The notes under the pieces: generated by a model
The model's database searches: none
Told to the model about the DNA's origin: nothing
What the model saw: only the letters and a program-made list of their open reading frames with translations
Shown here: one piece after another, positions 25,314 through 33,670 of the stretch
Layout of the letters: each line of letters starts with the position of its first letter
How positions within the stretch are numbered: position 1 is the stretch's first letter
Made by a program: the position numbers and the translations under genes
Assembly (NCBI RefSeq): GCF_003751085.1
Contig: NZ_RJJY01000001.1
Span: forward strand, 6,166,196 to 6,230,195
Reading direction: 5' to 3'
Source: Micromonospora sp. Llam0
GTDB taxonomy: Bacteria > Actinomycetota > Actinomycetes > Mycobacteriales > Micromonosporaceae
DNA length: 64,000 nt

Positions 25314-28259
25314 TCAGGAGTCGTCGGACTGGTCGGCGGCCCGGCTGGCGGCGGCTTTCTTCGGCGCTGCCTTCTTGGCCGCAGTCTTCTTCGTACCGGT
25401 TGCCTTGGCGGTGGTCGCCTTGGCCGCGGTCTTCTTCGCGCCGGCGGTCTTGGCCGCGGTCTTCTTCGCCGGCGCTTTCTTCGCCGCCTTCTTGCGCGGC
25501 GCCGGGCCCTTCGCCCGCTTCTCGGCCAACATCTCCGACGCCTGCTCGATCGTCAACGACTCGGGCGTCTGGCCACGCCGCAGCGAGGCGTTGCTCTCGC
25601 CGTCGGTGACGTACGGGCCGAACCGGCCATCCTTGATCACCAACGGGCGCTCGGTGAGCGGATCCGCGCCCATCTCCCGCAACGGTGGCGCGGCGGCCCG
25701 CCGCTGCCGGGTCTTCGGCGCGGCGAGCAACGCCAGCGCCTCGTCCAGCGAGACGGTGAACAACTGCTCCTCGGACTCCAGGGACCGGAACTCGTCGCCC
25801 TTCTTGACGTACGGGCCGTACCGGCCGGCGGCGGCGAGCACCTCGAGGCCGTCCGGTGCCACCCCGACCACCCGGGGCAGCGACAGCAGCCGCAACGCCT
25901 CGGCGATGCTCAGCGTCTCCGGTGACTGGGAGCGCAGCAACGAGGAGCGGCGCTCGCCACTGGCGACGTACGGGCCGAATCGGCCGGACTTGAGCACGAT
26001 CGGCTCGCCGGTCTCCGGATGTTCGCCGAGCTTGCGCTCGCCACCACCGCCGAGGAACAGCTCGTTGATCTTCTCCGGGGTCAGCTCGTCCGGCGCGATC
26101 CCCTCCGGCAGCGAGACGCGGTCCCCGCCGGCTCCGGCTGCCGCACCCTCCGCCTCGTCACCGCCGCCGGCCGCCGGCTCGGCACCGCCGGCACCGCCGG
26201 CAGCGCCCGCTGTGGGCGCGGCCGCTGAGCCACCACCGTCCGGCCCGGCCGCCGCATGGTCGGCACCCTCCGTGTCCGGCAGGAACCGCTGCAGGTACGG
26301 GCCGTAGCGGCCGACCCGGACGACGACCTCACGACCCTCGCCGTCGACGCCGAGCGGGATCGAGTTGACGCTGCGGGCGTCGATCTCGGCGAGCTTCTCG
26401 GTGACCAGCCGCTTCAGCCCACCGGAGCGGGCGACCGACTCGTCCCCGGCGGTGTCGCTGCCGAAGTAGAACGAGGAAAGAAAGTCCACCGCCTGATGGT
26501 CACCGGACGCGATCTCGTCCAGCTCGTTCTCCATGCTGGCGGTGAAGTTGTAGTCGACCAGTCGTGGATAGTGCCGCTCCAGCAGCCCGATCACTGCGAA
26601 GGCCAGGAACGACGGGATGAGCGCCTGGCCGCGTTTGGCCACGTACCCCCGGTCCTGGATCGTCTGCAGGATCGACGCGTAGGTGGACGGGCGTCCGATG
26701 CCCAGCTCCTCCAACGCCTTGACCAGAGAGGCCTCCGTGTAGCGGGCCGGCGGCTGGGTGCTGTGCCCGACCGCCGCCAACTCCCGCGCGGTGAGCGGCT
26801 GGTCCCTGGTCAGGTTCGGCAGCCGGCGCTCGGCGTCCTCCGCCTCGGCCGACTCGTCGTCGGAGGACTCGACGTAGGCGCGCAGGAAGCCCGGGTCGGT
26901 GATCGTCTTGCCGGTCGCACCGAAGTCGCACTCCTCGCCGGCGGTGGAGACGGCCCGGATCCGTACCGACACGCTGGAACCCACCGCGTCGGTCATCTGG
27001 GACGCGATGGTCCGCCGCCAGATCAGCTCGTAGAGCTTGAACTCCTCGGCGGACAGCTCGTTGGCCAGCTCCCCGGGGGTACGGAAGTGGTCACCAGCAG
27101 GGCGGATGGCCTCGTGCGCCTCCTGGGCGTTCTTGACCTTGCCCGTGTAGCGGCGCGGCTCCGGTGGGACGAAGCGGTCGCCGTACAGCTCGGCGACCTG
27201 GCTGCGGGCGGCGGCGATCGCCGTCTCCGACAGGTTGACCGAGTCGGTCCGCATATAGGTGATGTAGCCGTTCTCGTACAGCCGTTGCGCGGTGCGCATC
27301 GTCTGCTGCGACGAGAACCGCATCTTTCGGGCCGCCTCCTGCTGCAGCGTGGAGGTGATGAACGGGGCGTACGGCCGACGGCGGTACGGCTTCTCCTCGA
27401 CCCGGGTGACGGTGAACGGCCGACCGTCGAGCCGGGCCGCCAGACCCCGCGCCCCGTCGCCGTCCAGGTGGACCACCGACGCCTGCGGGCGGACCTGTCC
27501 GGTGGTCGGCTCGAAGTCCTTGCCGGTGGCGATCCGATCGCCGCCGAGCGCGATCAGGTTGGCGGTGAACGAGCGGGGTCCGTCGGCGTCGGCCGCCGGC
27601 TGGCCGGTCACCGCCAGGGTGGCCTGGATGTCCCAGTAATCGGCGGTACGGAACGCCATCCGCTGCCGCTCGCGCTCCACCACGATCCGGGTGGCAACCG
27701 ACTGCACCCGGCCGGCGGACAGCCGGGGCATCACCTTCTTCCACAGCACCGGCGAGACCTCGTAGCCGTACAGCCGGTCCAGGATCCGCCGTGCCTCCTG
27801 GGCGTCGACCAGGTTGCGGTCGATTTCCCGCGGGTTGGCCACTGCGGCCTGGATGGCGGCCCGGGTGATCTCGTGGAAGACCATCCGGCGCACCGGCACC
27901 TTCGGCTTGAGGGTCTCCACCAGGTGCCAGGCGATCGCTTCGCCCTCGCGGTCCTCGTCCGTGGCGAGCAGGACCTCGTCGACCTCCTTGGCCAGCTTGG
28001 TCAGCTTGGCGATCTGCTGCTTACGGTCGGCCGAGACGACGTACAGCGCGGCGAAGCCGTTGTCGACGTCGACGCCGAGCCGGGCCCACGGCTCCTTCTT
28101 GTAGCGGGCCGGCACGTCGGCGGCGTTGCGGGGCAGATCCCGGACATGCCCGAGGCTCGCCTCGACGACGTACCCCGGGCCCAGGTAGCCCGAGATCGTC
28201 TTGGCCTTCGCCGGCGACTCGACGATGACCAGACGGCTGGTTGAGGTGTTGCTCGGCAC
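25314..28259 (-). CDS. topA: DNA topoisomerase I
   Basis: This 981-residue type IA topoisomerase relaxes negative supercoils. The TOPRIM domain has SRLVIVESPAKAKTISG and LATDEDREGEAIAWH. The active tyrosine lies in NGYITYMRTDS. The C-terminal region has four repeats around GRYGPYL, GRFGPYV, GRYGPYV and GRFGPYV in place of zinc fingers, and then a lysine/alanine-rich tail (KKAAKKAPAKKTAAKT) that in actinobacteria aids processive DNA binding. A glycine/alanine-rich insert precedes the second repeat. GTG 28259 is chosen because AGGAG lies upstream and the protein then starts PSNTSTSRLVIVES; the longer frame to 28400 is not supported. Confidence 0.96.
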   Translation of the reverse strand: MPSNTSTSRLVIVESPAKAKTISGYLGPGYVVEASLGHVRDLPRNAADVPARYKKEPWARLGVDVDNGFAALYVVSADRKQQIAKLTKLAKEVDEVLLATDEDREGEAIAWHLVETLKPKVPVRRMVFHEITRAAIQAAVANPREIDRNLVDAQEARRILDRLYGYEVSPVLWKKVMPRLSAGRVQSVATRIVVERERQRMAFRTADYWDIQATLAVTGQPAADADGPRSFTANLIALGGDRIATGKDFEPTTGQVRPQASVVHLDGDGARGLAARLDGRPFTVTRVEEKPYRRRPYAPFITSTLQQEAARKMRFSSQQTMRTAQRLYENGYITYMRTDSVNLSETAIAAARSQVAELYGDRFVPPEPRRYTGKVKNAQEAHEAIRPAGDHFRTPGELANELSAEEFKLYELIWRRTIASQMTDAVGSSVSVRIRAVSTAGEECDFGATGKTITDPGFLRAYVESSDDESAEAEDAERRLPNLTRDQPLTARELAAVGHSTQPPARYTEASLVKALEELGIGRPSTYASILQTIQDRGYVAKRGQALIPSFLAFAVIGLLERHYPRLVDYNFTASMENELDEIASGDHQAVDFLSSFYFGSDTAGDESVARSGGLKRLVTEKLAEIDARSVNSIPLGVDGEGREVVVRVGRYGPYLQRFLPDTEGADHAAAGPDGGGSAAAPTAGAAGGAGGAEPAAGGGDEAEGAAAGAGGDRVSLPEGIAPDELTPEKINELFLGGGGERKLGEHPETGEPIVLKSGRFGPYVASGERRSSLLRSQSPETLSIAEALRLLSLPRVVGVAPDGLEVLAAAGRYGPYVKKGDEFRSLESEEQLFTVSLDEALALLAAPKTRQRRAAAPPLREMGADPLTERPLVIKDGRFGPYVTDGESNASLRRGQTPESLTIEQASEMLAEKRAKGPAPRKKAAKKAPAKKTAAKTAGAKKTAAKATTAKATGTKKTAAKKAAPKKAAASRAADQSDDS

Positions 28260-28665
28260 GTCTCTCCTGACCTCGACCCACTCGGACCGCCCGGCGACAG
28301 GCGGCGGCCCAGATCGACCGGCGCCCGCCACGACAAGCGGGCGGGCGACGGTCACGATGTCCAACGTAACGCGAACCCGGGGCCGGTGGAGCACACGCAC
28401 CCAAGCCTTCGGCCCGATTTGCGTCGGTCGTCCGGTTGGTTCACCGCAGCCGGTCAGCAGCCCACCCGATGCCGAACCAGCTCGTTCCTACCGCACCAAC
28501 GGCGACACGGTACACCCACCGACCGGCGTGACGTGGCGCACCGCACCGCAGCAGCCGGTGGCGTCGGTCGATGTCCCGGCTGTCTTGTCAGCGATCAGAC
28601 AGCGATCGGGCCGGGTCGGACCGGGCCGGACAGCAGCCGGACCCGGGTCGGACGGGGTCGCGGCA
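28260..28665. other. Non-coding region upstream of topA
   Basis: These 406 bases hold no convincing gene. On the minus strand TACGTT at 28363-28368 could be a -10 box for topA. Nearer 28580-28610 a GCTGTC/GACAGC inverted repeat could terminate the upstream gene that ends at 28666. Open frames here are composition artefacts. Confidence 0.4.
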
Positions 28666-29361
28666 TCACGCCCAGCCGTCCTCGGGGGCGGCGGCGGGCC
28701 GGTCACCGAGCAGCTCGGCCAGTCTGGTCAGCCGGCGTCGGCCCACGATCCGGTACGCCGGACCGCCGGACCGGGCATCGAGCAGCACCGCCGGCAACCC
28801 GATCGCGGCGAGCGCGGCGCCCACCTGGGGCCAGTTGTCCGCGTCCGACTCGGCCAGCCGCAACCGGTAGCCGAGCGGGTCCCTGGCGCCGGCCGCCGTC
28901 GCCCACAGCCGCAGCCGCTGACCAGCCAGGTGGAAACCGGTCGGCGGCCGCTTGACCAGCCGGTCGTCCTCGCCACGCCCCGGCCCGGCCTCCGGTGGGC
29001 CGGCCTCCGGTGGGTCCGACGGGAGTTGGCCCGGCTCCGCCGGGTGCAGCCAGGCCGCGCCGAGCCGGGCCAGCACCGCCGTGTACGCCGTCCGCACCGT
29101 CAGCCGGCCGTCCGGCAGCTGACGCCAACTCGGTGCCAGCCCGCGCCGACGGAACTCGGCCACCAGCACGTGCACCCGCCAGGCCGGCTCGACGTCCACC
29201 GACACCCGTACCGTGCCGCCCATCCGGCTGATCCGGCCCGGACCGGCGAGCAGACCCGCCAGGTCACCCGGCGTTGGATCCGCCGCCGCCACGCCGAACA
29301 GCGACAACTGCCGGGCCGTCGGGGCACCGGCGGAAGAGTCGGTCGGCGGCGTCAGCGACAC
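28666..29361 (-). CDS. Conserved hypothetical protein
   Basis: A 231-residue protein in two similar halves joined by a linker rich in PPEAG. One half contains DVEPAWRVHVLVAEFRRRGLAPSW and TAYTAVLARLGAAWL; the other contains WPQVGAALAAIGLPAVLLDARSGGPAYRIVGRRRLTRLAELLG. The last segment resembles the ordered core of small nucleic-acid-binding or homing-endonuclease-like domains, but I cannot assign it. It overlaps the preceding lipoprotein gene by 10 bases, so the pair is probably co-transcribed. Confidence 0.65.
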   Translation of the reverse strand: MSLTPPTDSSAGAPTARQLSLFGVAAADPTPGDLAGLLAGPGRISRMGGTVRVSVDVEPAWRVHVLVAEFRRRGLAPSWRQLPDGRLTVRTAYTAVLARLGAAWLHPAEPGQLPSDPPEAGPPEAGPGRGEDDRLVKRPPTGFHLAGQRLRLWATAAGARDPLGYRLRLAESDADNWPQVGAALAAIGLPAVLLDARSGGPAYRIVGRRRLTRLAELLGDRPAAAPEDGWA

Positions 29362-29897
29362 TCCGGGACCTCGTCGAAGGCCCGATTGAGCTCCGCGGAA
29401 TCCAGTGAGCTGGTGTCCAGCGCGCTGCGCTGGTAGTCGTCGGTGAGGGTGGCGAGCACCGCCTCGACCCCGTCGTAGAAGCTGTCCGCCGGTCCGGTGG
29501 CGTCCAGCCCGGCGATGCCCTCCTCGGCCTTGCCGTACGCGTCGCGCACCGCGCCGAGCGAGTCGGCGAATCCGGTAGCCACCTGCTCACCCTGGTCCGC
29601 GTCGGGTACCCCGGCCTCCACCACTCGGACCCGGGCGGTCTCGGTCGCGGCGGCCGCCCCGGACAGCAGCCGGACCAGGTTCTCCTGCGCCTGCGCCGGG
29701 GTCGTCTGCGCGGTCATCTGCTGCTGGGTGCTGCTGGTCAGATTGCTGATCTCGGCCCGCCACGGGCGCAGCGCGGTGCACACCTCGGCCGCCCAGACGA
29801 CCGGGCTGGGCCCTCCGCCGCAGCCCGACAGCGTCAACGCCACGGCAGTGAGCACCACTGCGATCCGGGCAGTGGACACCACGCGGCGCGCTCCCAT
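29352..29897 (-). CDS. Putative lipoprotein
   Basis: A 181-residue protein with a lipoprotein signal: basic start MGARRVVSTARIAVV, hydrophobic core and lipobox LSGC at about residues 22-25. The mature part is helical (TSSTQQQMTAQTTPAQAQENLVRLL) with conserved-looking D/E-rich segments and ends PECR. ATG 29897 is preferred over the upstream ATG at 29915. It should be anchored to the outer face of the membrane. Function unknown. Confidence 0.75.
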   Translation of the reverse strand: MGARRVVSTARIAVVLTAVALTLSGCGGGPSPVVWAAEVCTALRPWRAEISNLTSSTQQQMTAQTTPAQAQENLVRLLSGAAAATETARVRVVEAGVPDADQGEQVATGFADSLGAVRDAYGKAEEGIAGLDATGPADSFYDGVEAVLATLTDDYQRSALDTSSLDSAELNRAFDEVPECR

Positions 29898-29966
29898 GCT
29901 GTGCAGCGTACGCACCGGCGACGACAGCCGTACGGCCCGCCGCCGGTCGGCGGTACGTCGAAGCCA

Positions 29967-30004
29967 GTGGCTCCACCCGGTCCACCGGGATCGGGCGGAG
30001 CCAC
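29967..30004 (-). terminator. Hairpin after hppA
   Basis: GTGGCTCC (29967-29974) pairs with GGAGCCAC (29997-30004), with an inner CCGG stem. It lies just downstream of the hppA stop and lacks a T-run, as often in actinomycetes. Confidence 0.5.
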
Positions 30005-30026
30005 CGGTCGGTCAGACGATGACCGG

Positions 30027-32420
30027 TCAGACGCTCACGCGCTCCGATTCGGACCCGGTGCTGCCGCCACCGGCCGGACCGTCGCCGATCTCCTCCCCCA
30101 TCGCCATCGGCTTGCGCTTGGTGAACACCACAGCGGCCACCACGACCAGGGTCGCCAGCACCGCGATGGCGATGCGCAGCGGGTCGTTCTGGTCGGTGCC
30201 CACGCCCCACATGATCACCGCGGGGGCGATCAGCAGCGCCACCAGGTTCATCACCTTGAGCAGCGGGTTGATCGCCGGGCCGGCGGTGTCCTTGAACGGG
30301 TCGCCGACGGTGTCGCCGATGACCGTGGCGGCGTGCGCCTCGGAGCCCTTGCCACCGTGCGCGCCATCCTCCACCAGCTTCTTGGCGTTGTCCCAGGCAC
30401 CGCCGGAGTTGGCCAGGAAGACCGCCATCAGCACACCGGTGCCGATCGCGCCGGCCAGGTACGCGGCGAGCGCACCGGCGCCGAGGCCGAAACCGACCGC
30501 GATCGGCGCCAGCACCGCCAGCAGACCCGGGGTGAGCAGTTCCCGCTGGGCGTCGCGGGTGCAGATGTCGACCACCTTGCCGTACTCCGGCCGCTGGGTC
30601 CGCTCCATGATGCCGGGGTTGTCGCGGAACTGGCGGCGGACCTCCAGCACGACGGCGCCGGCCGAGCGGGACACCGCGTTGATGGCCAGCCCGGAGAAGA
30701 GGAAGACCACCGCGGCACCGATGATCAGTCCGACCAGGTTGCCCGGGTTCGCGACGTTGAGCGAGTCGGCCAGGTAGCCCGGCACGTCGTCGATCCCGGC
30801 GTCGTTCAGCGCGATGCTGACCGTGTCGGTGTAGGAGCCGAACAGCGCCGTCGCGGCGAGCACGGCGGTGGCGATCGCGATGCCCTTGGTGATCGCCTTC
30901 GTGGTGTTGCCGACCGCGTCCAGCTCGGTGAGGGTACGGGCACCGGCCTCGTCGATGTCACCGGACATCTCGGCGATGCCCTGCGCGTTGTCGGAGATCG
31001 GGCCGAAGGTGTCCATCGCCACGATCACGCCGACCGTGGTGAGCAGGCCGGTACCGGCCAGCGCCACGGCGAACAGCGACAGGGTGATGGAGCCGCCACC
31101 CAGCAGGTACGCCCCGAACACACCCGCGCCGACCAGCAGCGCCGAGTAGACCGCCGACTCCAGGCCGACGCTGATGCCGGCCAGGATGACGGTGGCCGCG
31201 CCGGTCTGCGAGCTCTTGCCGATGTCCTGCACCGGGCGGCGGTGCACCTCGGTGAAGTAGCCGGTGAGCAGCTGGATCGCGGCGGCCAGCACGATGCCGA
31301 TGAGCACCGCGCCGATGGCCAGGCCGGCCGGGGACAGCGGCAGGTCGGCCCCGTCGTCGACGCCGAGCTGCGTACGCCAGTCGTCACCGAGCAGCGCCGT
31401 CCAGCTGCTCGGCAGGTAGAAGAAGGCGGCGACGGCGACCAGCACCGCGGCCAGCACCGCCGAGGTGAAGAACGCCCGGTTGATCGCCACCATGCCGTTG
31501 CGGTCCGACGGGCGCAGTCGGGTGATCAGTACGCCGAACAGCGCGATCACCGCACCGATGGTGGAGACGATCAGCGGGAAGACCAGGCCTTCCTCGCCGA
31601 ACGCGGCCCGGCCCAGGATCAGCGCGGCGACCAGGGTCACCGCGTACGACTCGAACAGGTCGGCGGCCATGCCGGCGCAGTCACCGACGTTGTCGCCCAC
31701 GTTGTCGGCGATGGTCGCCGGGTTACGGGCGTCGTCCTCCGGGATGCCCTGCTCGACCTTGCCGACCAGGTCGGCGCCGACGTCGGCGGCCTTGGTGAAG
31801 ATGCCGCCGCCGACCCGCATGAACATGGCCAGCAGGGCCGCGCCGAAGCCGAAGCCCTCCAGCACGGTCGGTGCGTCGACCCGGTAGAGGACGACCACCA
31901 GGGCCGCGCCGAACAGGCCGAGGCCCACCGTGAGGAAGCCGACCACGCCGCCGGTCCGGAAGGCGATCTTCATCGCGTTCTCCCGGCCACCGGCGCCGGT
32001 GCCGGCCGCCGCGGCGACCCGCAGGTTCGCCCGGGTGGCCAGCGCCATCCCGGCGCCGCCGATGAACGCGCTGAACACCGCGCCCACCACGAAGAAGACG
32101 GATCGACCGACCTTCACCATCGTCTCGCTGCCCTGTGTCTCGTGCACAGGGAGCAGGAAGAGCAGTATGACGGCGAGTACGACGAACACGCCGAGGGTTT
32201 TGAACTGGCGGAACAGGTACGCCGACGCGCCTTCCTGCACGGCGCCGGCGATCTCCTGCATGTTCGTGGTGCCCTTACCGGTCGCCAGCACCGCCCGTAC
32301 CAGGGCGGCGGCGAAACCCAGCGCCACCAGCGCGATGACCGCGGCGATGACGACGTACGTCAGGTGTGTGCCGGTAAGGGACAGCCCGCCGCCTTCGGCG
32401 GCCAAGGTGGTCCCGGACAT
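30027..32420 (-). CDS. hppA: K+-independent H+-translocating pyrophosphatase
   Basis: This 797-residue, about 16-helix membrane pump couples PPi hydrolysis to proton export. Signatures are DVGADLVGKVE, DNVGDNVGDCAGMAADLFE, GKSSQTGAAT and DTFGPISDNAQGIAEMSG. The diagnostic site reads GNTTKA; Lys at this place marks the K+-independent subclass, while K+-dependent enzymes have Ala. The ATG at 32420 follows AGGAGG by six bases, so the longer frame to 32684 is not used. Transcribed alone on the minus strand. Confidence 0.96.
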   Translation of the reverse strand: MSGTTLAAEGGGLSLTGTHLTYVVIAAVIALVALGFAAALVRAVLATGKGTTNMQEIAGAVQEGASAYLFRQFKTLGVFVVLAVILLFLLPVHETQGSETMVKVGRSVFFVVGAVFSAFIGGAGMALATRANLRVAAAAGTGAGGRENAMKIAFRTGGVVGFLTVGLGLFGAALVVVLYRVDAPTVLEGFGFGAALLAMFMRVGGGIFTKAADVGADLVGKVEQGIPEDDARNPATIADNVGDNVGDCAGMAADLFESYAVTLVAALILGRAAFGEEGLVFPLIVSTIGAVIALFGVLITRLRPSDRNGMVAINRAFFTSAVLAAVLVAVAAFFYLPSSWTALLGDDWRTQLGVDDGADLPLSPAGLAIGAVLIGIVLAAAIQLLTGYFTEVHRRPVQDIGKSSQTGAATVILAGISVGLESAVYSALLVGAGVFGAYLLGGGSITLSLFAVALAGTGLLTTVGVIVAMDTFGPISDNAQGIAEMSGDIDEAGARTLTELDAVGNTTKAITKGIAIATAVLAATALFGSYTDTVSIALNDAGIDDVPGYLADSLNVANPGNLVGLIIGAAVVFLFSGLAINAVSRSAGAVVLEVRRQFRDNPGIMERTQRPEYGKVVDICTRDAQRELLTPGLLAVLAPIAVGFGLGAGALAAYLAGAIGTGVLMAVFLANSGGAWDNAKKLVEDGAHGGKGSEAHAATVIGDTVGDPFKDTAGPAINPLLKVMNLVALLIAPAVIMWGVGTDQNDPLRIAIAVLATLVVVAAVVFTKRKPMAMGEEIGDGPAGGGSTGSESERVSV

Positions 32421-32711
32421 CAGTGTCCTCCTGTACCGAACGCTCGCCCCGGTCGGTGGACGAACCGGCGGGGCGACTCCACGCGGGGAGCAACGAGGTC
32501 TGCTGGCACCCACAGGTTTGTGGGGCCAGGACAGTTGGTGATAACCCGCGTACTCTAGCCGGACCGGGTAAGGCAGGTCACACCGTCCACCCACCGAGTT
32601 GTGGATCATTCCTGCAGGCGGAACGAACAGTTGTGACGACGGAGGTTGATCTTCAGCTGGTGGGCTGGGCCGGCGAGGACACATCCGCTTGCGGCCAGGG
32701 CCCGCCGAGTC

Positions 32712-33146
32712 TCACCGGCCGACCGGCCAGACCATCCGCACCTCGGTTCCGACCCCTTCGTCGACCGGCCGCACCTGGAGGTCTTCCACGAAACCGGCGA
32801 GCAGGGCGAAGCCGACACCGACCGTCAGGGCTTCGTCGGTCAACGACTCGTCGGCCAACTCGTCGGGCGGCAGCGCGCTCAGGCCGAGCCCGGCTTCGAT
32901 CGGGGCCCGGTCGATGACCCGTACGGTGTAGGTCTCCTCATCGGACATCTCCACCTGGACCAGGTCGGTCAGCCCGTACTGGCGGTGCAGGGCGACGGCC
33001 CGGGTGCAGGCCTCGCCGATCGCCAGCCGGACCTCGTCGAGTAACTCCTCGGCCACTCCGGCCCGGCGGGCCACGGCGACGCCGACCAGGCGGGCGGTGC
33101 GCACGTGCACCGGCGCCGGGGAGAACGAGAGGCGGACGGTGGCCAT
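32712..33146 (-). CDS. Anti-sigma regulatory factor (RsbW-like ATP-binding protein)
   Basis: A 144-residue GHKL/HATPase_c protein. The N-box (VRLAIGEACTRAV) and the G1-like GVGFALLAGFVEDL are visible. It is translationally coupled to bldG: its ATG overlaps the bldG stop by one base. By analogy with SpoIIAB/RsbW it would phosphorylate BldG on a serine and bind a sigma factor. No sigma gene is adjacent. The N-box has R in place of the more usual N at one site, so kinase activity should not be assumed. Confidence 0.85.
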   Translation of the reverse strand: MATVRLSFSPAPVHVRTARLVGVAVARRAGVAEELLDEVRLAIGEACTRAVALHRQYGLTDLVQVEMSDEETYTVRVIDRAPIEAGLGLSALPPDELADESLTDEALTVGVGFALLAGFVEDLQVRPVDEGVGTEVRMVWPVGR

Positions 33147-33517
33147 CACGCCGTCGGCGCTGCGCCTGCTGAGCCATCCGGTTCCCCACCGGTGGCGGCC
33201 TGTACGGTCGGGAAGATCGGGAAGACCTGGTCCAGCGCGGTGATCCGGAAAATCTTCAGCAGGGACTCCTTGTCGCAGACCAGCCCGAAGGTGCCGCCGG
33301 CCGGGCGGAGTCGCTTCAGCGCACCGACCAGCACGCCGAGCCCGGTGGAGTCGAGGAAGTCGACCCGGTGGAGATCAACGACGATCTTGTGGTTGCCGGC
33401 GTCGATCAGCTCGATCAACCGCTCCCGCAGCCGGGGAGCGGTATAGACGTCCACTTCGCCGCCGACCTCCAGCACCGTGTACTCGCCCACGGTGCGAGTC
33501 GACAGCGACAGCTCCAT
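33146..33517 (-). CDS. bldG: Anti-sigma factor antagonist (STAS), BldG-like
   Basis: A 123-residue STAS protein, close in pattern to Streptomyces BldG: start [34 protein letters not shown], phosphorylation site DSTGLG and [21 protein letters not shown]. It competes for the partner anti-sigma factor encoded next and is switched off by phosphorylation of the serine. In Streptomyces it controls development and antibiotic production. ATG 33517 is the natural start. It diverges from the DEAH helicase, as in other actinomycetes. Confidence 0.9.
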   Translation of the reverse strand: MELSLSTRTVGEYTVLEVGGEVDVYTAPRLRERLIELIDAGNHKIVVDLHRVDFLDSTGLGVLVGALKRLRPAGGTFGLVCDKESLLKIFRITALDQVFPIFPTVQAATGGEPDGSAGAAPTA

Positions 33518-33629
33518 CGGTCCCCTCCTCGGCTGCGATGCACGCCTATGGCATCTAACCACCGCGCGGCGCGGTTGCGCCGCGCGACTCCGCACGGTCG
33601 ATGATCTCCCTGCACCCCGCAGACCTACC

Positions 33630-33655
33630 CCGGGGTGCCGACGTCGGCACCCCGG
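33630..33655. promoter_or_regulatory. 26-bp perfect palindrome upstream of the helicase gene
   Basis: The two 13-base halves meet at CCGACGTCGG and are exact complements. The site lies between the divergent bldG and helicase genes and covers the earliest possible helicase start codon (GTG 33635), which argues for a later start. It could be an operator or a transcript hairpin. Confidence 0.55.
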
Positions 33656-33670
33656 TGCGAGAGTGCAGAC

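Noticed and set aside
26256..28244. A 662-codon plus-strand open frame opposite topA
   Set aside because: Antisense of a clearly identified essential gene; no protein-like features.
29901..32558. An 885-codon plus-strand open frame opposite the pyrophosphatase
   Set aside because: It is a pure antisense shadow of hppA. The sequence is rich in R, G, Q, D and H and has no domain or ribosome site.
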